Part shown: positions 8,363 to 16,376 of the stretch, piece by piece
Position numbering within the stretch: the first letter of the stretch is position 1
Layout: each line of letters starts with the position of its first letter
From: Acinetobacter sp.
Lineage (GTDB): Bacteria > Pseudomonadota > Gammaproteobacteria > Pseudomonadales > Moraxellaceae
DNA length: 64,000 nt
NCBI GenBank assembly: GCA_031277915.1
Contig: JAITLL010000034.1
Location: 62,001 to 126,000 of the forward strand
Reading direction: 5' to 3'
The notes under the pieces: generated by a model
What the model was told of the DNA's origin: nothing
The model's input: only the letters and a program-made list of their open reading frames with translations
Database searches by the model: none
Made by a program: the position numbers and the translations under genes

Positions 8363-8806
8363 TTACTCAGTAGCAACTAATACAGGAATATGAATTTCTC
8401 CTAACAGTGCTTGAGTCACACTTCCCAAGAAGAACTTTTTAAAACCTTTTCGCCCATGAGAACCAATTACTAATAAATCAGCCTTTAGTTCAGTCGCTGC
8501 TTTAATGATTTCTGTATGAATTGTCTGACCTTCAACAATTTTTGTTTCAACAGAAATTCCATGTTGACTAAATTGTTCTTTAGCTTGGTCTAAAATGCCC
8601 TGAATCGAAGCTCTCGCCTTATTAAAGTAATCTTGCGCAATTTCTGTACTATCAATGATTTCAACCGAAATAAAAGGATCAATAGTGAGCGCATATACTA
8701 AAGTGACTTTGCTATTAAAGGCTTTAGCAATACTTGCAGCATGGTTAACCGCAATAAGTGAAGTAGGAGAACCATCGACTGGAACTAAAATATGGTGATA
8801 ACTCAT
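8363..8806 (-). CDS. Universal stress protein, UspA family
   Basis: A single-domain 147-residue universal stress protein. The N-terminal ILVPVDGS strand-loop and the ATP-binding motif G-x2-G-x9-G-S (starting at Gly115 in GSHGRKG) are intact, so it should be of the nucleotide-binding, FeS13-like or MJ0577-like class, not the UspA proper class that lacks ATP binding. Such proteins are cytoplasmic dimers induced under stress. It is monocistronic, with a shared terminator downstream. Confidence 0.9.
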   Translation of the reverse strand: MSYHHILVPVDGSPTSLIAVNHAASIAKAFNSKVTLVYALTIDPFISVEIIDSTEIAQDYFNKARASIQGILDQAKEQFSQHGISVETKIVEGQTIHTEIIKAATELKADLLVIGSHGRKGFKKFFLGSVTQALLGEIHIPVLVATE

Positions 8807-8953
8807 ATATTGCTCCTTATTGTCTTATGACAATATTTATTGTTGAAGAACCTAAGTTTGTTATCATTATGGTTATATTATCGCCAATTTTATCATTTTT
8901 ATTGTGTGTTTTTAGTGTGTAAAAGTGAGCAACGACTTTTTTTAATATACGGA

Positions 8954-11047
8954 TTAACTCATAGAATAATGGCTTTCTAAATAAGCCTGACCTTGTTTAA
9001 GAATCGATATAACTTGATTGGCATCAATAGCCTGTTCGAATAAAAAGCCTTGTCCTATGTTATAGCCAAATTGAAGAAGTAGTTCTTCTTGTTCTGGTGT
9101 CTCAATACCTTCTGCAATTAACCCGAGTGAGAGATTCGGAGCAAGTAAGCCAATGGCTTGGACAATTGCATAAATTGATGGATCATGTTGCATCTTTTGT
9201 ATAAAGCTACAGTCAACTTTTAGACAATCAATGGGGTAGTCTCGTATATGTGTTAAAGAAGAGAACCCTGTTCCGAAATCATCTAAAGCAATACGTACAC
9301 CATGTTGCTTTAGTTTATTGAGGGCACGAATAACATATTCAGAACCACGGTCTCCAAGCATATGCTCAGTAACTTCTATTTCAATTAAATGTGTAGGAAT
9401 TTCAAGTTGATTGATCTTTTTTAATAACCGTTCAGCGTAGTTATCTCTTAAGAATTCAACTGGTGCAGCATTTAGTGATACAGGAAGTGGCTGAAAGCCT
9501 AACTTTATCCATTTAGCTATATCATGCAAAACTTGTTGCTGCATAATTTCACCAATTTTACTGGCTAAATCATAATCTTTAAAAGCTTCAGCAATTTGGG
9601 ACGGTAAACCTCTTTGAGCCGAAGTCGTGTGCCAACGGAGTAATGCTTCAAAGCCCACTACAGCATGGGTTTTTAAATCAACTTTGGGTTGATAATAGGG
9701 TTGAATGGTATGGTGACGAATAAGTTGGCGGGCAATGTTGAGTTGAGAGGCGATCGCTTCGGTCAACTGCATCATACTCGGGTTATACATACGTATACCG
9801 CCACGGCCTCGAGCTTTTAAGTCATGTAATGCCATGTCTGCACAGCTTAATAAACTCGACTGATCAACAGCATCTTGAGGATAAATGGCGCAGCCAATGC
9901 TCATCCCGCCGTTTAGTACATTTCCAGCGTATGTAATGGGTTGATTGAGCTGTTGAAGCAATACTTCGGCAAGTTCTCGAATATCATTTTCATTTTTTAA
10001 ATGACTGACAATAACTGCGAACTCATCGCCACCTAATCTAGCCACAGAACATCGTTCATGGTCTACGCATTGATTAAAACGCTTAGAAAGTATTTTTAAT
10101 AAGTGATCACCAGCACTATGGCCTATGGTGTCATTAATGTGTTTGAAATGATCTAAATCAATTAAAAGTAACCCTACACTTGTTTGGGTTTCTCTTGAGT
10201 AGGATAGGGTGCGTTTTAGTTGAAGCTTAAATGAGCGTCTATTAAATAATCCGGTAAGTTCATCTCGTTCACTAATATCTCTAAGGCGGTTCTCAGTAAG
10301 ATATTGTTGAGTAACATTTCGAGAAACACACAATATTTGAATGATTTCGCCATTTGTATGTTGAATTGGGGTAAGCATGTTATCCCAATATTCAGGGTCC
10401 TGATTTGGTAAACAACTCATACCAGCGAAACGGGCTACTTTACCTTGTAAGGCCTTTTTTAGAGCAATTCTTCCGCGTTTACGAATATGAGGTGGTAAAA
10501 GATCTAACCAACGCATACCAAATTTTTTTTCATTTACAGGTACACCTAATGCAAGGCATCCTGATTTATTCATATGAGATACTGTACCGTCGGTATTTAA
10601 AACTTTAATACAATCGACACTGATATTGAGCATTTGATTCTGTATATCGATATCTTTGCGTAAGCTTTGTTGCTCTTGTATATCTTGGTCAATATCAAGA
10701 AAACTAATAAACCATTCATTTTCTTGATAGGATTCATGATATTTCGACAATTGAATAGAAAGTTTACACCATCGATAGTGATGGCTCTTATGCAAAAGAC
10801 GGCATTTAAATTCAACTCTTGATTGGAGTCGTATGGCATCCAACCATTTATTTTTAACATCTTCTAAATCGGCAGGGTACACGAAATCTAACCATTGTTG
10901 AAACAATGGTGGAGACGTATCGCGCCAGTATTTTGTACACTCCGTATTGCAATATAAAATTAAGCCTTTATCATCACTGACCCAAGTCGGTAGAGGAAAT
11001 TGCTCAACAATAAAGTGCTTTTGGGTAGTGTTCGACATTGAAGTCAT
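8954..11047 (-). CDS. PAS-PAS-GGDEF-EAL cyclic-di-GMP turnover protein
   Basis: A 697-residue cytoplasmic protein. Two PAS-like sensory regions (about 10-125 and 135-250, the second with IKVLNTDGTVSHMN and a PAC-like end) precede a GGDEF domain (about 255-425) and an EAL domain (435-690). The diguanylate cyclase motif RLGGDEF at 337-343 is intact. The EAL signature at 467-469 and the supporting ALDDFGTGFSSL, EVTEHML and AEGIETPEQ motifs are intact too, so both synthesis and hydrolysis of c-di-GMP are possible. There is no membrane segment, so the PAS domains sense a soluble signal or cofactor. ATG codons 1 and 4 are both usable. It is monocistronic. Confidence 0.92.
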   Translation of the reverse strand: MTSMSNTTQKHFIVEQFPLPTWVSDDKGLILYCNTECTKYWRDTSPPLFQQWLDFVYPADLEDVKNKWLDAIRLQSRVEFKCRLLHKSHHYRWCKLSIQLSKYHESYQENEWFISFLDIDQDIQEQQSLRKDIDIQNQMLNISVDCIKVLNTDGTVSHMNKSGCLALGVPVNEKKFGMRWLDLLPPHIRKRGRIALKKALQGKVARFAGMSCLPNQDPEYWDNMLTPIQHTNGEIIQILCVSRNVTQQYLTENRLRDISERDELTGLFNRRSFKLQLKRTLSYSRETQTSVGLLLIDLDHFKHINDTIGHSAGDHLLKILSKRFNQCVDHERCSVARLGGDEFAVIVSHLKNENDIRELAEVLLQQLNQPITYAGNVLNGGMSIGCAIYPQDAVDQSSLLSCADMALHDLKARGRGGIRMYNPSMMQLTEAIASQLNIARQLIRHHTIQPYYQPKVDLKTHAVVGFEALLRWHTTSAQRGLPSQIAEAFKDYDLASKIGEIMQQQVLHDIAKWIKLGFQPLPVSLNAAPVEFLRDNYAERLLKKINQLEIPTHLIEIEVTEHMLGDRGSEYVIRALNKLKQHGVRIALDDFGTGFSSLTHIRDYPIDCLKVDCSFIQKMQHDPSIYAIVQAIGLLAPNLSLGLIAEGIETPEQEELLLQFGYNIGQGFLFEQAIDANQVISILKQGQAYLESHYSMS

Positions 11048-11655
11048 AAGATGCCTAAAACTACTAAAGAGTTAAACTATTTATAAACTGTATTGTAATA
11101 GTTGTGTCGTCACCACAAAAGCTATAAAAACTTAATATTTGATGTTTTTTTCGACTTGAGTAAATGTTTTTCTAAAATAGAATTGTTATTACTTATGTAT
11201 GCATATGTTATTTATTAATTTTTAATTTTATTTAGATTTTGAAAAGTAGAGTTTTAGCTTTAAAAATTTATGCTTATTTTTGTAAAAAACTTGTTAAAAC
11301 AGGTGTTTATATATCGGAAAATAAAGAGTTTATGGAGAGACTCATATCAAATAAAATATTTTTAATGAGCAAAGGATAAATTCTTTTAAATATTTTACTT
11401 AAAAAATTATATAAAAAATCAGTTTAAATTATTAAGTGCTAATACAATAACCACCATTAACTTTACAAAAGTAATATAAAATAAGGGCTTATATTGTCGT
11501 AAAATCTTTCTTGTCGAAAAGGATATATAAATCCTTTTTGTGCATTTTATAGCCTACATTTTCCCCAAGATGTAGGTTTTTTTTATGGTAAAATTTTATT
11601 ATTTTAATATTGACTAATGCTTTGAATTATAAATAAAAAAAGCCGCGAAGGCTTT
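11048..11655. other. Long AT-rich spacer with terminator-like hairpins
   Basis: About 600 bases without a convincing ORF. The first 150 bases hold the promoter of the GGDEF-EAL gene. The remainder is extremely AT-rich until the tandem hairpins at 11517-11584. Confidence 0.5.
11517..11584 (+). terminator. Two adjacent terminator-like hairpins, possible 3' end of a small RNA
   Basis: AAAAGGAT/ATCCTTTT (11517-11538) is followed by a perfect CCTACAT/ATGTAGG hairpin (11553-11576) and eight T residues. Both point to termination on the plus strand, yet no plus-strand gene lies within several kilobases upstream. This suggests an unannotated short transcript starting roughly 11.45-11.5 kb. I could not pick a convincing promoter. 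Confidence 0.5.
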
Positions 11656-11657
11656 TT
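11635..11657 (-). terminator. Terminator of the 71-aa gene
   Basis: Hairpin AGCC/GGCT with flanking A and T runs, overlapping the stop codon of the small minus-strand gene. The T-run is on the minus strand. Confidence 0.6.
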
Positions 11658-11871
11658 ATGTGGTTTCAGGTTTTTTTAACTGCTGCTGAATATATAGATT
11701 CATATAGTATTGCTCTATATAATCATCTGCATAATTATTAGCTAAGGTTTTGGTAGCGACCTGTTCATGCTTAGAATAGCAATGAGTTTCTAAATCTTTT
11801 TCAAGTACCCACCATTGGCGGTTAATACGACGTACCTGAAACTTATCACTTTTATATTTTCTTTTAGCCAT
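11656..11871 (-). CDS. Hypothetical small basic/aromatic protein (71 aa)
   Basis: Unrecognised cytoplasmic protein of 71 residues. The N-terminus is Lys/Arg-rich (MAKRKYKSDKFQVRR) and followed by WWVLEKD, and the C-terminal half is Tyr- and Gln-rich (YADDYIEQYYMNLYIQQQ). An AGGAAA-like ribosome binding site precedes the ATG. It is monocistronic with its own terminator, which argues it is real. The basic start hints at nucleic-acid contact, but this is a guess. Confidence 0.65.
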   Translation of the reverse strand: MAKRKYKSDKFQVRRINRQWWVLEKDLETHCYSKHEQVATKTLANNYADDYIEQYYMNLYIQQQLKKPETT

Positions 11872-11995
11872 TTTTTCCTAAAATTACAACGTAGATATGA
11901 AAAGAAAGTTTCTACTGGAGTTGAGAGAACAAGTCAACAAGCGTAGTGTTTAATTGACTACTTTCTGAGGACTATATTTTACTTACTTGGTAGCA

Positions 11996-12020
11996 AATAA
12001 AAAGCCCTCAGAGAGAGCTT
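11996..12020 (-). terminator. Possible terminator of the marR-type gene
   Basis: On the minus strand an imperfect AAGC-CTC/GAG-GCTT hairpin is followed by a T-rich stretch, about 40 bases after the regulator stop codon. Confidence 0.5.
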
Positions 12021-12057
12021 GAAATTTAAACATGTTTAGAAAACAAAAATAGAGTAG

Positions 12058-12522
12058 TTATCGAGATAGATTTTTTAAAAGCATTTTTAAGCTTTCCATC
12101 ATTTTTTCTAGTTGTAGAGGGGTGATACCATCAAATGACTGCTCAAGTACAACACTTGTTAAGTCATTAATCTTACCAATCATTTCAGTACCACGCTCAG
12201 TAAGATATACACGTGTAATACGGCCATCTGTTTGACAAGAATATGTTTCTACAAGGCCTTCATCTTTTAAGCGATAAACAATTTTAGTAGTAGTCGACAT
12301 CTTTGAAATAATCATGTCAGATAACTCAGACACACTAGCATGTGGTTTACTGCTTAGCGCAAGCATAATGCGTCGACGAGAATTATCTAAGCCATATTTT
12401 TTAAGAGCATTATCAATATTTTGAACATATTGAGCATGGACTTGAGTAATCCAATAATAAGGAAAATCTTCAAGAGTAAAAGATTCTGTTGTAGGTAAAA
12501 AACGCGCATACTTCTTTGTCAT
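12058..12522 (-). CDS. MarR family transcriptional regulator
   Basis: A winged helix-turn-helix regulator of the MarR family. From the ATG at 12522 it is 154 residues. The frame runs open 24 codons further upstream, but GGGGAAAA ahead of 12522 marks the real start. The recognition region reads ASVSELSDMIISKMSTTTKIVYRLKDEGLVE, followed by the wing TDGRITRVYLTERG. The ligand and targets are unknown. It is monocistronic, and its promoter must lie in the long AT-rich spacer that contains a perfect 14-bp inverted repeat 100 bases upstream of the start. Confidence 0.85.
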   Translation of the reverse strand: MTKKYARFLPTTESFTLEDFPYYWITQVHAQYVQNIDNALKKYGLDNSRRRIMLALSSKPHASVSELSDMIISKMSTTTKIVYRLKDEGLVETYSCQTDGRITRVYLTERGTEMIGKINDLTSVVLEQSFDGITPLQLEKMMESLKMLLKNLSR

Positions 12523-13151
12523 TGACTTTTCCCCATACCTTGGTGAATCGCATTTTATGAAACTCATTTTAATAGTTGAAAAATATAGTTTCACTAAGCA
12601 AGTTATATCAGGACTTTAAGTCATGAGCAAAATTTATATCGCTTGATTTAATAAGGACAAACTATAAATTTTGCTCTTCTGATAAAACTTATTTTTACCG
12701 TTTATTTGAACTTGGCTGCTTGCTTGTTCGTAAAATGAACGATACCTGTTTGCATGAGAATCCTAGAAAAAAAAATATGTTTTGAATGTGACATTTCTAT
12801 AAAAATTTTTTGTCTACAAAGTCATAACTATAAAAAATAAATCCATTTAATTTTGAAATGTTTATTTTAATCAAATGTTTGTATTAGTATTGAAAGGTAA
12901 AAATTTACCATATATTAAATATGATTCATCTATTAATCTAAACTAATAAAATTTACACAAAATATTTAATTGATTAATAAAGATTTTTTATTTTACTGGG
13001 ATTCTTCATTTCTTACCTTTTTTATTAATTGTTTTAACTTGAATATTAGATTAATTGTTGAACTATTAAATTTTGCTCAATTGTTGTTTTTTTGTTTGTT
13101 TTTGGTATAGTGCGCGTTCAAATGAGAAATGAAAATCTTTGCGTATTAATC
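12523..13151. other. Very AT-rich divergent spacer between marR-type and lipoprotein genes
   Basis: About 630 bases with no ORF of note and strikingly low G+C, lower than the surrounding genes. It holds the 14-bp inverted repeat described separately and one further copy of its core AAATTTTGCTC at 13068-13078, close to the lipoprotein promoter. TTCGTAAAATGAAC near 12730 is a small imperfect dyad. Confidence 0.5.
12625..12676. repeat. Perfect 14-bp inverted repeat with 24-base spacer
   Basis: GAGCAAAATTTATA at 12625-12638 is repeated in inverted orientation at 12663-12676. The core 11-mer AAATTTTGCTC recurs at 13068-13078. It may be a regulator-binding element of the adjacent MarR protein or part of a transcript hairpin. 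Confidence 0.6.
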
Positions 13152-13658
13152 ATGAAAAAAATATTAGTTACTTCTATATTGGCTTTTACTGTGGGTTTGA
13201 ATGGCTGTGCGAGCATTATAACTGGTACTTCACAAGTAGTTACATTTACAAGTGTACCAGAGTCAGCATCTATTGAGATTAAAAATAGAAAAGGGATGAA
13301 AATCCATACAGGTCAAACACCCGTTACGGTTAGTTTGAAAAAGGGAGCAGGGTACTTTAAGCCTGAAAAATATGAAATAACTTTCAGTAAAGCTGGTTAT
13401 CAAACTAAAACTGTTGAAGTAACAGGAACTCTTAGTGGATGGTATTTGGGTAATATTCTTTTTGGTGGTTTAATTGGAATTCTAATTGTAGATCCATTCA
13501 CTGGAGCGATGTTTAGATTAGCTCCAAAAGATGTCAATGCAGTTTTGGAAGCTCAAAACTTAAAAGATGAGTCTAACCAAAAACCAACTCTTGCAGTGGT
13601 ATTAGCCCAAGATCTTCCAGAAGAAATTATGGCGCGAGCAGTTCAAATTCAACATTAA
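13152..13658 (+). CDS. Putative lipoprotein with PEGA-like domain
   Basis: From the ATG at 13152 this is a 168-residue protein with a lipoprotein signal: positive MKK, hydrophobic stretch, then LNGC as lipobox, so Cys about 19 of the mature numbering would be lipidated. The frame is open 20 codons further upstream, but those codons lack a signal-peptide layout. Residues 30-95 resemble a PEGA-type beta-sandwich (SVPESASIEIKN, HTGQTPVTVSL, KAGYQTKTVEV). A glycine-rich hydrophobic stretch (about 97-120) follows, of the sort seen in membrane-inserting lipoproteins. The function is unknown. Confidence 0.75.
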   Translation: MKKILVTSILAFTVGLNGCASIITGTSQVVTFTSVPESASIEIKNRKGMKIHTGQTPVTVSLKKGAGYFKPEKYEITFSKAGYQTKTVEVTGTLSGWYLGNILFGGLIGILIVDPFTGAMFRLAPKDVNAVLEAQNLKDESNQKPTLAVVLAQDLPEEIMARAVQIQH

Positions 13659-13673
13659 AAATTAGCTAGCAAT

Positions 13674-13703
13674 AAAAAGGGAGAATATTAATTCTCCCTT
13701 TTT
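13674..13703. terminator. Bidirectional terminator between lipoprotein gene and fru operon
   Basis: GGGAGAAT/ATTCTCCC stem flanked by A5 and T5, serving the convergent lipoprotein gene and fruA. Confidence 0.85.
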
Positions 13704-13709
13704 ATTAAC

Positions 13710-15428
13710 TTATGAGTTTGTTAATAGTTTTTCTTCTTGGTTTCTTTTTAGGATGGCATAACTTACACCTGTTACGATGCTTCCGGCTGCAATTGCTCCT
13801 AGATATAACCAAGCATGATTAATTGCATTTGGAATCAGAAGTACAAATACACCGCCGTGTGGCGTAACGAGTTCGCAGTGAAATAAAGCAACCAGTGCAC
13901 CAGTTACTGCGCCACCTAAAATGCAAGTTGGAATAACGCGCATAGGGTCTTTTGCTGCAAATGGAATTGCACCTTCTGAGATAAAGCATAACCCCAGTAC
14001 AAAAGCAGCTTTACCTGCATCTTTCTCACCTACACTAAATTTATTTCTAGCGAGGAAGGTGGCAATCGCCATACCTATTGCCGGAACCATACCGCCGGCC
14101 ATAGTTGCTGCCATTGGCATATATGTATTGGTTGTAAGTAAACCAACCGTAAAAGCATAAGCAGCTTTGTTAATTGGACCACCTAAATCAATACACATCA
14201 TGCTTGCTAGAATAATTCCCATTAATATGGCATTTGTTGTACCCATGTTGTTTAGGAAGTCTTTCATTAACTCGAAAATATGTGCTACAGGTTGACCAAC
14301 CACATAGAACATAATGAGGCCGACAAATAGTGTTCCGAGTAATGGAATAATCAAAATAGGTTTAAGCGACTCTAGGCTGGTTGGTAACTTAACTTTTTTG
14401 GCAATAAATAACGCGATATAACCAGCAAGAAAACCAGAAACAATACCTCCTAAAAAACCTGCTTGCAGTTGCGCTGCCAATAATCCACCAATTAAGCCAG
14501 GTGCAAGGCCAGGGCGATCTGCAATGGAATATGCAATGTAACCTGATAACATTGGAACCATTAGTGTAAATGCTGTTGCACCAATCTGTTTTAATATGGC
14601 AGGCAGGCTACCAGCTTGTTCTGCTGCATTCAGGCCAAAACATAAAGAAAGTGCAATTAATAAACCACCAGCAACAACCATAGGCAGCATATAAGAAACA
14701 CCGGTTAATAAGTGTTTATACACACCAACTTTTTCAGTTTTATCTTTATTTTCCGATGTAGCTTGTTGTTTACCTTGTTCTAAAACTTGTGCATTCGCAA
14801 TTGCTTCGGCAAAGGCCTTATCGGTTTGTTTTAAGGCAAAGCCAGTACTGCATCGATAAACACGTTTACCTACAAAACGATCTGTGTTGACTTCAATGTC
14901 AGTGGCTAGAATAACAATATCGGCGTCCGCAATCGCTTGTGCTGATAAAATATTCTTCGCACCCACAGAACCTTGAGTTTCTACATCGATTTGATATCCA
15001 AGTCTCTCTGCACCTTGCTGTAATGCTTCAGCTGCCATAAATGTATGGGCAACTCCAGTTGGACAAGCAGTAATTGCAACAAAGTGAGTTGCTGTATTAG
15101 AGGTTTGTTTAGGTTTCTGATTCCATTCATTTGCTGGTTTCGAGTGTTCTAGCGCTGTTAAAAGTGCTTTATCTGCATCATCTTTAATATCTTCAATAGA
15201 CACTAAAGACAAAGCACTTTGCTCAAAAATATTTAAGTTTTTAGGCTGTTGGCCAATAATAACAACATGATCAAAGTGATCACTTGATTCAAACTCATTG
15301 AGCGAAATAACGCTGTGTTTATACCCATGTTGCGTTGCGACTAAGGTAAGTTTACGAGCTAAAATCAAAGCATTGACTTGCTGTTGTGGATTATTAGTAA
15401 TAAATAATAAATGTTTAGCAGTTTGCAT
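13710..15428 (-). CDS. fruA: PTS fructose transporter, EIIBC component
   Basis: Fructose-specific permease of the phosphotransferase system. It imports fructose as fructose-1-phosphate. The layout is a degenerate N-terminal IIB' domain (1-105), a IIB domain (115-215) with the phosphorylated cysteine in the P-loop TACPTGVAHT (Cys about 125), and a IIC membrane domain of about 8-10 helices (230-560). The start is either the ATG at 15428 or an in-frame GTG at 15437, and both overlap the end of fruK, so translation is coupled. It is the last gene of fruBKA. Confidence 0.95.
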   Translation of the reverse strand: MQTAKHLLFITNNPQQQVNALILARKLTLVATQHGYKHSVISLNEFESSDHFDHVVIIGQQPKNLNIFEQSALSLVSIEDIKDDADKALLTALEHSKPANEWNQKPKQTSNTATHFVAITACPTGVAHTFMAAEALQQGAERLGYQIDVETQGSVGAKNILSAQAIADADIVILATDIEVNTDRFVGKRVYRCSTGFALKQTDKAFAEAIANAQVLEQGKQQATSENKDKTEKVGVYKHLLTGVSYMLPMVVAGGLLIALSLCFGLNAAEQAGSLPAILKQIGATAFTLMVPMLSGYIAYSIADRPGLAPGLIGGLLAAQLQAGFLGGIVSGFLAGYIALFIAKKVKLPTSLESLKPILIIPLLGTLFVGLIMFYVVGQPVAHIFELMKDFLNNMGTTNAILMGIILASMMCIDLGGPINKAAYAFTVGLLTTNTYMPMAATMAGGMVPAIGMAIATFLARNKFSVGEKDAGKAAFVLGLCFISEGAIPFAAKDPMRVIPTCILGGAVTGALVALFHCELVTPHGGVFVLLIPNAINHAWLYLGAIAAGSIVTGVSYAILKRNQEEKLLTNS

Positions 15429-16362
15429 CAGATTCACTCAATGAATTGATAGTAGTTTGTGCTTTTAATTGGTCTAGAACCTCTAGAGTAGGAATTCGAA
15501 AACCAATTTGTGTTACAGCATGGCTTGCAATTGCTGTCGCGGTTTTTAAAGTTTCTTCAGGAGATAGTTGGTTAACAAGTCCGTGGATCATACCTGCTAA
15601 CAGGGAGTCACCAGCACCGACCGTACTTTTTACAATAACTTTTGGTGCTTGGGCATGTAATGGGTGAGTGTCATGCAGCCAGTTTACTCCATCTTCACCC
15701 ATTGAAATAACCACATGCTCAATATCGGCTAAGTTGTCAAAAAGTTTTCTTTGTTCAGCATAGCTTGTTGTAGGGCATTGATAACTTTCTATAAGTTCAT
15801 CGGTATTAGGTTTGATCATCCAAGGTTGACTTGCAATTGCGGCAACCAATGCTTTACCACTGGTATCTAGTGCAACTTTTTTATTTTGCTTTTTGATAAT
15901 TTGAATAAGTTGTTGTAACTCATCAATACTAAAACCTTGGGGTAGGCTACCGGCTATTGCAACCACCTCAACTTGGGGTAAAAGAGCTTCAATCTTATTA
16001 AATAGGCTTTGTTTGTCTACTTCAAAAACAAAGAAACCTTTGCCATTTAAGTCGGTCATCCGCCCAGACTGCTCAGCAATTTTTATATTTTGACGTGTTT
16101 CGCCATCAATATAAATAAATTCGGATTGAAATTGAGCTTGGGTGAAATGAGTATCGAAAATTTGTCGATTATGTTCACCTAAAAAACCGGTTACGATGAC
16201 ATCGTGACCTAAGTCTTTTAATACTTGAGCAACATTAAGACCTTTACCAGCCGCATGAATTTCGACTGACTCTTGTCGGTTCACTTCACCTACCTGTAAC
16301 TCATTTAGTTGGATGGTTACATCAATTGCAGGGTTTAAAGTAACTGTTAAAATTTTAGCCAT
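15415..16362 (-). CDS. fruK: 1-phosphofructokinase
   Basis: PfkB-family kinase that phosphorylates fructose-1-phosphate to fructose-1,6-bisphosphate. The ATG at 16362 gives 315 residues beginning MAKILTVTLNPAIDVT. A TTG four codons upstream is less likely because it overlaps the GGGA ribosome binding sequence. The first PfkB signature is HAAGKGLNVAQVLKDLG, and the C-terminal STVGAGDSLLAG motif contains the catalytic Asp and anion hole. It lies between fruB and fruA in one operon, 14 bases after the fruB stop. Confidence 0.95.
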   Translation of the reverse strand: MAKILTVTLNPAIDVTIQLNELQVGEVNRQESVEIHAAGKGLNVAQVLKDLGHDVIVTGFLGEHNRQIFDTHFTQAQFQSEFIYIDGETRQNIKIAEQSGRMTDLNGKGFFVFEVDKQSLFNKIEALLPQVEVVAIAGSLPQGFSIDELQQLIQIIKKQNKKVALDTSGKALVAAIASQPWMIKPNTDELIESYQCPTTSYAEQRKLFDNLADIEHVVISMGEDGVNWLHDTHPLHAQAPKVIVKSTVGAGDSLLAGMIHGLVNQLSPEETLKTATAIASHAVTQIGFRIPTLEVLDQLKAQTTINSLSESDANC

Positions 16363-16376
16363 TACTATTCCCAATC

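Noticed and set aside
12625-13078. Possible MITE bounded by GAGCAAAATTT repeats
   Set aside because: No target-site duplication on the flanks, and the inner copy makes a closer pair with the first; more likely regulatory.
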